A stretch of 6,777 bases of DNA from Vulcanimicrobiota bacterium (GCA_019245995.1 JAFAQW010000248.1:1-6777), one strand, 5' to 3'; shown: positions 1 through 6,378, counted from the first letter of the stretch. Numbers and translations are program-made. The notes: generated from the letters alone by a model not told the origin.

Positions 1-901
1 CGAGCATCACCGCGACGTCATCGGCGCTCGCGCTGCGAACTTGTTGCGGTCCGCCGCTCGTGGCTGCAATCTCCATGCCGCCCTTTGCGCCGAACGCACC
101 GAAGAGCACGTTGGTCAGCGGGCGGTTCATCGCGCGGCTCATCGCGACGGTGAGAATCGTGCCGCTCGCCCCGACCAGCGCACCGCAGATGATCAGCAGC
201 GTCGAGTCTATTTCGAAGCCCGTGATGGCCACCGCGACGCCCGTGAACGAGTTCAACAGCGAGATCACGACGGGCATGTCGGCGCCGCCGATCGGCAACA
301 CGAACAGCACGCCCAGCAGCAGCGCGCCGAGCAGCAGCACGACGTAGCCCCACGCCGGCAGCGCGCCGAGGGTCACGACGAACCAGACCGAGAGTCCTAA
401 AATGCCGAGAAGAACGAGCGCGTTGACGATCTGCTGCCCGGGATAGGTAACCGGGCGTCCCGTCATCACCTCCTGCAGCTTCAAGAAGGCGATGATCGAG
501 CCGGAGAAGCTTACCGATCCGATGATTGCCGACAGCACGAGCGAGACCGCGATGACGTCGTTCATCGCCCCGCCGTACGCCACGGAGTGTTCGACCGTCG
601 AGATCAGCGCCGCCGCGCCGCCGCCAGCGCCGTTGTAGAGCGCCACCATCTGCGGCATCGCGGTCATCTTCACTTTGAGCGCGGCGAAGATGCCGACGAG
701 GCCGCCGATCGCGACGCCGATCGCCACCTCCGGCCAGCCAATCCCCTGCGCGCGTACGAGGATCGCGATCAGCGCGATCGCCATGCCGGCCATCGCGAAC
801 CGATTCCCGCGCCGGGCCGTCGCGGGCGAGTTGAGCTCGTGCAACCCGTAGATGAAGAGCGCGATCGCCAGCAGATCCGCGAGGTCGATCGCCACGCTCA
901 C
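1..901 (-). CDS. pntB: NAD(P) transhydrogenase beta subunit PntB, 5' part
   Basis: Membrane and NADP(H)-binding subunit of the proton-translocating transhydrogenase, which drives hydride transfer from NADH to NADP+ with the proton gradient. An uninterrupted frame of 300 codons runs off the left edge. It opens with a GTG (899-901) that overlaps the pntAb stop as GTGA, and a strong AAGGAG (910-915) lies 8 nt upstream. The N-terminus carries the family pattern of a first membrane helix followed by NSPATARRGN (about residues 24-33). Next comes the signature MTAMPQMVALYNGAGGGAA (from residue 79), then further hydrophobic helices and ADMPVVISLLNSF near residues 205-218, a hallmark of PntB. The visible part covers the membrane domain (dII) and the linker. 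Almost all of the NADP-binding domain (dIII) lies outside the window. The residue aligned with the proton-channel His91 of E. coli PntB is Asn90 here. Identification is secure. Confidence 0.97.
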   Translation of the reverse strand, partial: MSVAIDLADLLAIALFIYGLHELNSPATARRGNRFAMAGMAIALIAILVRAQGIGWPEVAIGVAIGGLVGIFAALKVKMTAMPQMVALYNGAGGGAAALISTVEHSVAYGGAMNDVIAVSLVLSAIIGSVSFSGSIIAFLKLQEVMTGRPVTYPGQQIVNALVLLGILGLSVWFVVTLGALPAWGYVVLLLGALLLGVLFVLPIGGADMPVVISLLNSFTGVAVAITGFEIDSTLLIICGALVGASGTILTVAMSRAMNRPLTNVLFGAFGAKGGMEIAATSGGPQQVRSASADDVAVML

Positions 902-1212
902 TTACCGCTCTCCTTGCGGCGAAACATCTGCAACATGCGTTCCGTGACGGCGAAGCCGCCGAAGACGTTGATCGCGCCGAGCGTCACCGCCGCAACGGCC
1001 AGCACGTCGAGCACCGCCGAATGAATTCCCGCGCTCGCGAGCGCCGCGACGATCACGATCGCGCCCGCCAGCACGATGCCGTGAATCGCATTGGTTGCCG
1101 ACATCAACGGAGTGTGCAGCGTCGTCGGCACTTTCGAAATCACTTCGAAGCCGACGAACACCGCCAGCACTAAGACCGTCAGCAACTGGATCAGGTGCCC
1201 GATATCGATCAT
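898..1212 (-). CDS. pntAb: NAD(P) transhydrogenase alpha-2 membrane subunit PntAb
   Basis: Small membrane subunit of the transhydrogenase, 104 aa, equivalent to the C-terminal membrane part of E. coli PntA but encoded separately as in Rhodospirillum and Thermus. Three hydrophobic helices are visible (about residues 7-26, 44-60 and 66-88). The conserved loop with TTLHTPLMSATNAIHG (residues 30-45) precedes the second helix, and the typical ending NVFGGFAVTERMLQMFRRK follows the third. The ATG (1210-1212) overlaps the pntAa stop as ATGA, with GGAG (1219-1222) six nt upstream. The 3' end overlaps pntB by 4 bp, so the three subunits are translationally coupled. His44 sits where E. coli PntA has Ser, which matters because PntB here lacks the usual His. 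Length and motifs leave little doubt. Confidence 0.97.
   Translation of the reverse strand: MIDIGHLIQLLTVLVLAVFVGFEVISKVPTTLHTPLMSATNAIHGIVLAGAIVIVAALASAGIHSAVLDVLAVAAVTLGAINVFGGFAVTERMLQMFRRKESGK
910..915 (-). promoter_or_regulatory. Ribosome-binding site of pntB (AAGGAG)
   Basis: AAGGAG on the minus strand, 8 nt before the GTG start of pntB and inside the last codons of pntAb. It decides the GTG start in the GTGA overlap and supports translational coupling. Confidence 0.85.
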
Positions 1213-2327
1213 GTGCCGCTCCGGACTAGCACGCTGCCGTCGCCCGCGACGACCGCACCTTTAGCAACGTCGTCGTTCATGTCGATTGCCAGATTGCCGT
1301 CTTTCATCCAGGGGGACAACAACGCATAAATGTTGCGTGAGTACAAACGGCTCGCGTCCGACGGCATCGTGCCCGGCAAGTTCGTCGTTCCCACGATTGT
1401 CACGCCGTTGGCGGACGTAATGGTCCGATCGGGAACGGTCAGCGCGCAATTGCCGCCCGCTTCGGCGGCGAGGTCGACGACCACGCTGCCCGGCTTCATC
1501 GCGGCCACGGCGGCCTCGCTGATCAGAACCGGCGCTTTTCGTCCCGGAACGAGCGCCGTCGTGATCACCACGTCGTTCGCCGCGATCTGTTCGACCATCC
1601 AGGCGCGCTGACGCTCTTGCTGTTCGGGCGTCAGCTCTTTGGCATAGCCGCCCCCCGCTTCCGCGTCGGCGCCGAGATCGAACTCCAAAAAACTCGCGCC
1701 AAGCGAGCGGACTTGCTCTTTCACCACGGCGCGCACGTCGTAGCCGCTCACGACCGCGCCGAGCCGTCGCGCCGTGGCGATCGCCTGCAATCCCGCGACT
1801 CCGGCGCCGAGCACCAGCACTTTGGCCGGCGGGATGGTGCCCGCCGCCGTGGTGAGCATCGGGAAGAACTTCGGCAACGCGCTTGCCGCGAGCAGCACCG
1901 CCTTGTAGCCCGCGATGTTGCTTTGCGAAGAAAGTGCGTCCATGGATTGCGCGCGCGTGATGCGCGGAATCATCTCCATCGCGAGCGCCGTCACTCGCGC
2001 CTCGGCGAGCCGCTGCAGGTACGCGGGGTCGCCGAGCGGATTAAGAAAGCCGACGACGACGCTGCCGGGCCGCAGCGCCGCCAGTGCGTCGTCGCCCGGC
2101 CGGCCTACCGCAACGAAAACGTCGCTCGCCTCGGCCAACCCGCGCGTGTCTTGCGCAAACGTTGCGCCGGCGTCTTCGTACAGGGAGTCGGGGAAAGCGG
2201 CCGCGTTGCCCGCGCCGCGCTGCACTCGCACCTCGACGCCGGATTTGCGCAAACGCGTGACGGTCTCCGGCACCAGCGCCACTCGGCGCTCGTTCGGCGC
2301 CGCTTCATGCGGGACGGCAACGATCAT
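1209..2327 (-). CDS. pntAa: NAD(P) transhydrogenase alpha-1 subunit PntAa, NAD(H)-binding
   Basis: Soluble NAD(H)-binding domain I of the transhydrogenase, 372 aa, the usual length for a split alpha-1 subunit. It belongs to the alanine dehydrogenase/PNT fold. The N-terminus MIVAVPHEAAPNERRVALVP is the family start, which supports the ATG at 2325-2327 even though no clear Shine-Dalgarno precedes it. The mobile loop TRAQSMDALSSQSNIAGY (residues 124-141) holds the hydride-transfer residues known from R. rubrum, here Arg125, Gln127 and Asp130 in an RAQSMD context. The Rossmann motif GAGVAG lies at 174-179, followed by Asp197 in GYDVR, which fits NAD rather than NADP binding. TTNLPGTMPSDASRLYSRN (314-332) is a late family signature. 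It overlaps pntAb by 4 bp. Upstream, 48 bp separate it from the FAH-family gene, and the stop of that gene is in the same frame. It is likely a member of the same operon. Confidence 0.97.
   Translation of the reverse strand: MIVAVPHEAAPNERRVALVPETVTRLRKSGVEVRVQRGAGNAAAFPDSLYEDAGATFAQDTRGLAEASDVFVAVGRPGDDALAALRPGSVVVGFLNPLGDPAYLQRLAEARVTALAMEMIPRITRAQSMDALSSQSNIAGYKAVLLAASALPKFFPMLTTAAGTIPPAKVLVLGAGVAGLQAIATARRLGAVVSGYDVRAVVKEQVRSLGASFLEFDLGADAEAGGGYAKELTPEQQERQRAWMVEQIAANDVVITTALVPGRKAPVLISEAAVAAMKPGSVVVDLAAEAGGNCALTVPDRTITSANGVTIVGTTNLPGTMPSDASRLYSRNIYALLSPWMKDGNLAIDMNDDVAKGAVVAGDGSVLVRSGT
1219..1222 (-). promoter_or_regulatory. Ribosome-binding site of pntAb (GGAG)
   Basis: GGAG on the minus strand six nt before the pntAb ATG, inside the end of pntAa. 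It fits the ATGA overlap start. Confidence 0.75.
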
Positions 2328-2375
2328 GGGCGGGCTGTTACGGTTCGCAATCGGCGCCGCCCTTCGTGCACGCGC

Positions 2376-3224
2376 TTATCCGATGCGGATCGTATTGATG
2401 AGGTGTCCGATGCGTTCGACGTGCACGTCGAGCACGTCGCCATCGGCGAGAAACTCGGGCGGCGTGCGCGCGAACCCGACGCCCTCGGGCGTCCCGGTGG
2501 CGATCACGTCGCCGGGGAGCAGCGTCATTCCCTTCGATAGCTCGGCGATGAGGCGCGGGATCGCAAAGATCATGGCGGAGGTGTTGGAGTGCTGCTTGCG
2601 CTGGGAGTTGACGTAACAGCTGACGTTCAGCGCCTGTGCGTTTCCGATCTCCTCTGGGGTGACGATCCACGGTCCGAGCGGGCAGCTTTGATCGAGGCTC
2701 TTTCCCTTGAACCACTGCCGGTGCGCGCGCTGAAGGTCGCGCGCCGTGATGTCGTTGAGCGCGGTATAGCCGAAGATCACGTTCGGCGCTTCCTCTTCCG
2801 GCACGTCCTTGCAGCGCGCGCCCATGACGACGGCAAGCTCCGCTTCGAAATCGTACTCGGAAGACACCCCCGCCGGCAAATGCAGCTCCTCATCAGGTGC
2901 CGCGATGGAGGTCGAAGCTTTCGTAAAGAACGTCGGAACCTCGGGCAGTTGCAGCTCGCGACCGCTCGCGCGGGCGCCCTCGAGGGCGTGCTCCAAGTAA
3001 TTCCGCCCCACACAGAAGACGTTGCGGGGCGGGAGCACGGGCGCTTCCAACACGACGTCCGCGAGAGGGATCAACGGATCGGCGGAGTGCCACGCGATTC
3101 GTTCGTGCGGCGCGAGGGCGATGTAGTCTCCCAGCGTCGGCGTCGAGATCGTTCGAATCATCGTATCCTCGAGCACCCCGGGGCGCGACGGTTCTTCCCG
3201 GCGCCGATAGGTAAGGAACTTCAA
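2376..3224 (-). CDS. Fumarylacetoacetate hydrolase (FAH) family protein
   Basis: Probable cytosolic Mg2+/Mn2+-dependent enzyme of the FAH superfamily (2-keto-acid hydrolases, decarboxylases and isomerases acting on acyl-pyruvate-like substrates). It has 282 aa, normal for the bacterial subgroup. The core starts near residue 62 with RNVFCVGRNYLEHALE, giving the His79/Glu82 active-site pair. Metal ligands are visible as YDFEAELAVVMG (Glu127, Glu129) and LNDITARDLQ (Asp158). KSLDQSCPLGPWIV (175-188, Lys175) and GDVIATGTPEGVGF (238-251) complete the signature. The exact substrate cannot be read from sequence. The start used is TTG (3222-3224), because the resulting N-terminus MKFLTYRRREEPSRPGVL resembles that of the family, but no good Shine-Dalgarno precedes it. 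An ATG at codon 22 (3159-3161) with GAGGA just upstream is an alternative giving 261 aa. The start lies 13 bp after the exported-protein gene, so it probably belongs to the same operon. Confidence 0.93.
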   Translation of the reverse strand: MKFLTYRRREEPSRPGVLEDTMIRTISTPTLGDYIALAPHERIAWHSADPLIPLADVVLEAPVLPPRNVFCVGRNYLEHALEGARASGRELQLPEVPTFFTKASTSIAAPDEELHLPAGVSSEYDFEAELAVVMGARCKDVPEEEAPNVIFGYTALNDITARDLQRAHRQWFKGKSLDQSCPLGPWIVTPEEIGNAQALNVSCYVNSQRKQHSNTSAMIFAIPRLIAELSKGMTLLPGDVIATGTPEGVGFARTPPEFLADGDVLDVHVERIGHLINTIRIG

Positions 3225-3237
3225 CGGTGCGCCGGGG

Positions 3238-3786
3238 TTACGGCGGAAGCGTCGCCTTGGGGCTCGGACTCGGGCTTGAGTGTCCTCGAATCTCGTTCAA
3301 CGAGGGCAACTTGGCATTGCCTTCCTGCTGTTTCTTCGCCGCCTCCAACGCGGCTTTTTGCATTTGGAGCGCCTGTTTGTGCGCGATGCCGATCATCACG
3401 GTGGCCGCACCTTCGTCGTTGGCCCAGCTGCCGCCGGCCGAGATGAGCGACACGTGACGCGTCACCTCCGTCGTTTTCGGATTGTAATCGTACGTCACGC
3501 GATAAAGGCCCGTCTGCGCCGTCCCGTTCGGGTGGCGAATCCACATTTGCAACGCGTTACCGAACGTCTGGACGTTGAAGGAACGAACTTTGCTCGGCTT
3601 GGTCGACTTCACGCGAACGACTTGGCCCTTTTTGTTCACTTCGACGACGACCTCGCTATGCAGCGCAACGCTGGGCGGATGGATGACGGGCGCGGCAGGC
3701 TTCGGCGTGGGGCTGGCGCCGAGCGGCGCGAGCGACGCGTTGAGCAGCACCATCAGCGCCGCAGCGACGTAGGTAATGCGTTTCAC
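3238..3786 (-). CDS. Exported protein with TonB-C-like middle region
   Basis: Small exported or membrane-anchored protein, 182 aa, function unknown. A GTG start (3784-3786) is chosen because AAGGAAGA (3795-3802) lies 8 nt upstream and a signal sequence follows at once: VKR, a hydrophobic stretch (residues 4-22), then LGAS. The open frame extends far upstream but reads as nonsense there. Residues 25-39 are proline-rich. Residues 43-103 (start EVVVEVNKKGQVVRVKS, then FGNALQMWIRHPNG and GLYRVTYDYNP) resemble the beta-alpha-beta pattern of TonB C-terminal domains, where a G.V..V strand is followed by a helix and a W...P strand. This is pattern resemblance only. Residues 135-155 form a Gln/Lys/Ala-rich helix and the tail is Ser/Pro-rich (SSPSPSP). 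It has no cysteines. It sits 14 bp after the zinc-ribbon gene and 13 bp before the FAH gene. Confidence 0.75.
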   Translation of the reverse strand: MKRITYVAAALMVLLNASLAPLGASPTPKPAAPVIHPPSVALHSEVVVEVNKKGQVVRVKSTKPSKVRSFNVQTFGNALQMWIRHPNGTAQTGLYRVTYDYNPKTTEVTRHVSLISAGGSWANDEGAATVMIGIAHKQALQMQKAALEAAKKQQEGNAKLPSLNEIRGHSSPSPSPKATLPP

Positions 3787-3794
3787 AGAACTCG

Positions 3795-3802
3795 TCTTCC
3801 TT
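3795..3802 (-). promoter_or_regulatory. Ribosome-binding site (AAGGAAGA) overlapping the zinc-ribbon stop
   Basis: AAGGAAGA on the minus strand lies 8 nt before the GTG of the exported protein. Its first two bases are part of the TAA stop of the zinc-ribbon gene, so a ribosome ending there would sit on the next start. It fixes the GTG at 3786 as the start of the exported protein. Confidence 0.75.
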
Positions 3803-3965
3803 AGTTGCGTGAAAGGACGGCGAACGGGTGCCCGCAGGAACCGCAGGCCACGACGACTTGCAGGTGCGCTCTGTCGCGGGCCGCCTGCGCATCGGACGCT
3901 TCTTCGAAACCACAGAAGCGGCAGCGCGTCGACGTCGGATGGTCGCTGGATGCTTCTTCGTCCAC
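3801..3965 (-). CDS. Small two-CxxC zinc-ribbon protein (54 aa)
   Basis: A short open frame, bounded upstream by an in-frame TAA at 3975-3977, encodes 54 residues with two metal-binding knuckles: CRFCGF (Cys15, Cys18) and CGSCGHPF (Cys41, Cys44). The spacing of 22 residues between them is typical of a zinc ribbon, so it likely binds one zinc ion in the cytosol. The N-terminus is acidic (DEEASSD). GTG at 3963-3965 is the only start codon between the upstream stop and the first Cys. No Shine-Dalgarno is visible, so translation may be leaderless or weak. Its TAA stop forms part of the ribosome-binding site (TAAGGAAGA) of the next gene, which argues for a real, translationally coupled gene heading the operon. 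The specific role (regulator, RNA binder or other) cannot be assigned. The length and the paired CxxC motifs make chance unlikely, but expression is not proven. Confidence 0.72.
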   Translation of the reverse strand: MDEEASSDHPTSTRCRFCGFEEASDAQAARDRAHLQVVVACGSCGHPFAVLSRN

Positions 3966-4018
3966 ACCGGCGCTTTACGCGGGCCTCGCACTTCGCCCTG
4001 CCGAAGCAGCAGCTAGGC
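3966..4018. promoter_or_regulatory. Short divergent intergenic region, presumed promoters for both units
   Basis: Only 53 bp separate the start of the minus-strand zinc-ribbon gene from the start of the plus-strand macroglobulin-like gene, so promoters for both directions must lie here or within the flanking coding sequence. On the minus strand TAAAGC sits 7-12 nt before the GTG, which is where a -10 element would be for a leaderless transcript, but it matches the consensus poorly and no clear -35 is seen. On the plus strand no convincing promoter is visible. Assignment rests on layout, not on a recognised motif. Confidence 0.4.
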
Positions 4019-6367
4019 ATGTATTCGGCGCGTTTTTTCGTAGCGACGCTGGCGATTCTCGCAATGTGCGCTGCGCCGGTGCGTGCGGAACGGCCCATCG
4101 TGGACCTTCACCGTCTCGACGCCAACTTCGAGCTGTTTGCGGGCGACACGAGCGTTCCATGGAAGCCGGCTACGGTACGCTTGGACACCTATTCCAGCGC
4201 GCCGGTCGCCTTTTCGATCTATCCGGCCGATCCGAGCGAAGTGCTGAGTGCCGGTTCGAACTCGCGTTCTCGCCCGATCGCAACGAACGGACGACGTCCC
4301 GTGGCGTGGTTTACGTTCGCTCCTCCGGGCGGTTATCAATTCCAATCCAACGAGGTTACGCTGCCGCTCGGCGCGCGCGAAGGCTTTTTCGTCGTCGAAG
4401 CGCGCCGCGGAACCGTCGGCGAACAAGTGTGGATCAATCGCTCGCGCATCGGAATTCTTGCGAAGGCGACACCCAACTCGCTCCTGGTGTACGGCACCGA
4501 CTTGGGAACCGGCATGCCGGCGTCGCGGATGCGCGTGCAGTTCGTCGTCAATCGCAGCTTTGCGACGCTTTTCACTAACGGCGACGGCATCGCGGCGTGG
4601 AACCGCTCGGGCCACCCCGTCTTCGTCTTGGCGCAGTGGGGAAACAGTTACGCCTTTTTGAGCTTGTTGCCGCAACCGCCGCTTCCGAGCACGATCGTCG
4701 GACTACGAACGGACTCGGCCGTCGTTCACGCCGGCGGAACGATACACGTCGCCGGCTTCGCGCGTTCTCGGGAACGCGGCGTCCTTCACTCGAGCCGCGG
4801 TAGCGCGCTCGTCACGATTCGCGGCGGCGCCCGAACGATCGCCCAGCAACGCGTCGCGCTCGACGAAGCCGGTGCGGTCGTCGCCTCGTTCGCAATACCG
4901 GCGGACACGCCGGCCGGCGATTATGCGGTCTTAGCGCAAGCCGGGGCGGGCGTGGGAGGCACGACGATCCATGTGGACGGCAACGCGGGCGGCCTTTTCC
5001 TCGATGTCGGCGCGGCGTGCGCGTCGGCGTGCGACTATCGGGAGGATCTCCCGTTGCGCGTCCACGCCTCGCGCGGTGCCGTGGCGGTGCAAGTGAGCGT
5101 CGTTCGTTCGCCGCACATCGATATCTCCGATGCGCCGGAAACGTCCACGTGGGGCACGGCTCGCTGGTTCGAAACGACCGTTCGCACGGACGATCGTGGC
5201 GATGCCACGGTTTTGGTGCCCAGGCCGAGCGATGGGTTGGCCTCGACGTACGGGGTACACGCAGAGGCGCAAGGCGCGACGGCGGACACGCGCGTGATCG
5301 TGCCGACGGCCGACGCCATCGTGCGCGTGCGTCTGGATGGTGCGGAGCAGAGCGGCGCCACGCCGATCGCGTTCGACGTCGAGGCGGTGTCGCGAGATGG
5401 GCGTCCCTTGGCGAGTGCTCCGGTGACGGTGCAACTCGTACACGGCACGACGGTCGCGCAGCAAACGCTGACGCTCGACGGCGCCGGACGTGCGCGCGGA
5501 GCTTTCGGCTCGCCGCAACTCGGCACGAATCTCGTTTTGGCGACCATCGATCGAGGCGGTACCGCCAAGGATGCCGCCCAGGTGCAAGTGGATGCCCAGG
5601 CGCCGTCCGCGGCGACCGACGGGCGCAGCGGCAACGTGCGCATCACGCTCGACAAGAGCGCCTATCGAGCCGACGAGGCGATGACGATCCGTGCGAGTGC
5701 AGCCGGCGCGTCCGGCAAAGCGTTGATTACATTCGAGAGTGCAACGGGCACGCAGGCGCAAGTCGTACCCATGCAACGAGCGGAGGCCGTCGGCCGTTTG
5801 CGTGCGCTCAATGGCGCGGGCGATTTGCGGGTCGGGGCCGCCGTCGTCCGCGACGGCGCCATCGAATGGAATACCGTTGCCGTCGCGCTGGCGGCCGCCG
5901 GGCGCCCGCAACTGTCACGCGTGGCGTTGCAGCGCGCCGAGTTCGCGCCCGGCGAGGCCACGAAGATCGGCCTCGACGGCGATAGTCAACGGGCCACCGT
6001 GATCGTCCGCATCAGCCGGATCGCGCCTTCCGGCAGCGCAATCTTTGCATCGGCTCCCGCGCTCCTCTCGTTCGGCGCCGCGACGACGCAGAACAGCGCC
6101 GCCGCAACGCCGACGTGGCATCCGTGGGTCGATTCCACGGGAGATCATGTCCAGGTGATCGGTTTCGTGCGGCGCAGCGCGCCGCCCATCGAGCTTTTGC
6201 TTCCGCAGGCCGACACAGAGTCGGTCGCCTGGAGCGCCCTTCGTACGACCACCGCAGCGGCGCCCATCACGATTCCGCAGACCAAGGGAGAGTACACCGT
6301 TTCCGTGCTCGCCATCTGCGACGACGGCAGCGTGGCGGCGGGCTCCTCGACGATCGTGGTTCGCTAG
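4019..6367 (+). CDS. Exported macroglobulin-domain (alpha-2-macroglobulin-like) protein lacking a thioester domain
   Basis: Exported protein, 782 aa. The ATG at 4019-4021 is chosen because a signal peptide follows directly (MYSARFFVATLAILAMCAAPVRA, cleavage after VRA, about residue 23). The open frame extends to 3776 but that part lies opposite the minus-strand genes. The N-terminal half follows the bacterial alpha-2-macroglobulin layout: LPLG...FFVVEARRG (115-131), WINRSRIGILAK (138-149), LLVYGTDLGTGMP (155-167), then the MG2-type strand LRTDSAVVHAGGTIHVAGFAR (229-249). An MG3-like module follows at 262-303 (VTIRGG, DEAGAVVASFAIP, AGDYAV). A later module has SAYRADEAMTIRASAAGASGKALITFES (547-574), like the YKPG...ALVT strand of these proteins. 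Family members such as E. coli YfhM have about 1,650 aa and carry a thioester domain with a CxEQ motif; none is present here. Mature cysteines are few: Cys334, Cys338 and Cys767. The C-terminus ends soon after a short MG-like segment. It could be a truncated descendant or a stand-alone domain set. polA follows 11 bp downstream. Confidence 0.82.
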   Translation: MYSARFFVATLAILAMCAAPVRAERPIVDLHRLDANFELFAGDTSVPWKPATVRLDTYSSAPVAFSIYPADPSEVLSAGSNSRSRPIATNGRRPVAWFTFAPPGGYQFQSNEVTLPLGAREGFFVVEARRGTVGEQVWINRSRIGILAKATPNSLLVYGTDLGTGMPASRMRVQFVVNRSFATLFTNGDGIAAWNRSGHPVFVLAQWGNSYAFLSLLPQPPLPSTIVGLRTDSAVVHAGGTIHVAGFARSRERGVLHSSRGSALVTIRGGARTIAQQRVALDEAGAVVASFAIPADTPAGDYAVLAQAGAGVGGTTIHVDGNAGGLFLDVGAACASACDYREDLPLRVHASRGAVAVQVSVVRSPHIDISDAPETSTWGTARWFETTVRTDDRGDATVLVPRPSDGLASTYGVHAEAQGATADTRVIVPTADAIVRVRLDGAEQSGATPIAFDVEAVSRDGRPLASAPVTVQLVHGTTVAQQTLTLDGAGRARGAFGSPQLGTNLVLATIDRGGTAKDAAQVQVDAQAPSAATDGRSGNVRITLDKSAYRADEAMTIRASAAGASGKALITFESATGTQAQVVPMQRAEAVGRLRALNGAGDLRVGAAVVRDGAIEWNTVAVALAAAGRPQLSRVALQRAEFAPGEATKIGLDGDSQRATVIVRISRIAPSGSAIFASAPALLSFGAATTQNSAAATPTWHPWVDSTGDHVQVIGFVRRSAPPIELLLPQADTESVAWSALRTTTAAAPITIPQTKGEYTVSVLAICDDGSVAAGSSTIVVR

Positions 6368-6369
6368 GA
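6366..6369 (+). promoter_or_regulatory. Ribosome-binding site of polA (AGGA) overlapping the upstream stop
   Basis: AGGA lies 9 nt before the polA ATG and shares bases with the TAG stop (6365-6367) of the macroglobulin-like gene, which suggests coupled translation of the two. Confidence 0.65.
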
Positions 6370-6378
6370 TCTCGGCCG

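Noticed and set aside
2328..2362. Inverted repeat GGGCGG / CCGCCC between the FAH gene and pntAa
   Set aside because: Arms of six bases with a loop of over 20 are expected by chance at this GC content, and there is no T-run, so it does not support a terminator. A weak effect on pntAa translation cannot be excluded.
1617..2540. Long plus-strand open frame (307 codons) opposite pntAa and the FAH gene
   Set aside because: Its translation is Arg/His/Ala-rich with no recognisable domain, and it lies antisense to two clearly identified genes. It is an open-frame shadow caused by high GC content.
2589..3446. Plus-strand open frame (285 codons) opposite the FAH and exported-protein genes
   Set aside because: Low-complexity basic translation without motifs, antisense to a confident FAH-family gene.
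3776..4018. Upstream extension of the macroglobulin-like frame to an ATG at 3776
   Set aside because: The added 81 residues are Arg-rich, lie antisense to the zinc-ribbon gene and would bury the signal peptide. The ATG at 4019 puts the signal peptide at the N-terminus.
3787..4098. Upstream extension of the minus-strand exported-protein frame to 4098
   Set aside because: The extra residues are basic nonsense overlapping the zinc-ribbon gene in another frame. The GTG at 3786 has a ribosome site and starts a signal sequence.
4931..5985. Overlapping long frames on both strands within the macroglobulin-like gene
   Set aside because: They are Arg/Gly/Ala-rich shadows of the plus-strand gene, which alone shows a signal peptide and domain patterns.
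4019..6367. Possible frameshifted full-length alpha-2-macroglobulin with the thioester domain downstream
   Set aside because: The sequence directly after the stop is polA, so no thioester domain remains downstream. Inside the gene no CxEQ motif is seen in the frame. Ancestral loss is possible but not a recent frameshift in this window.
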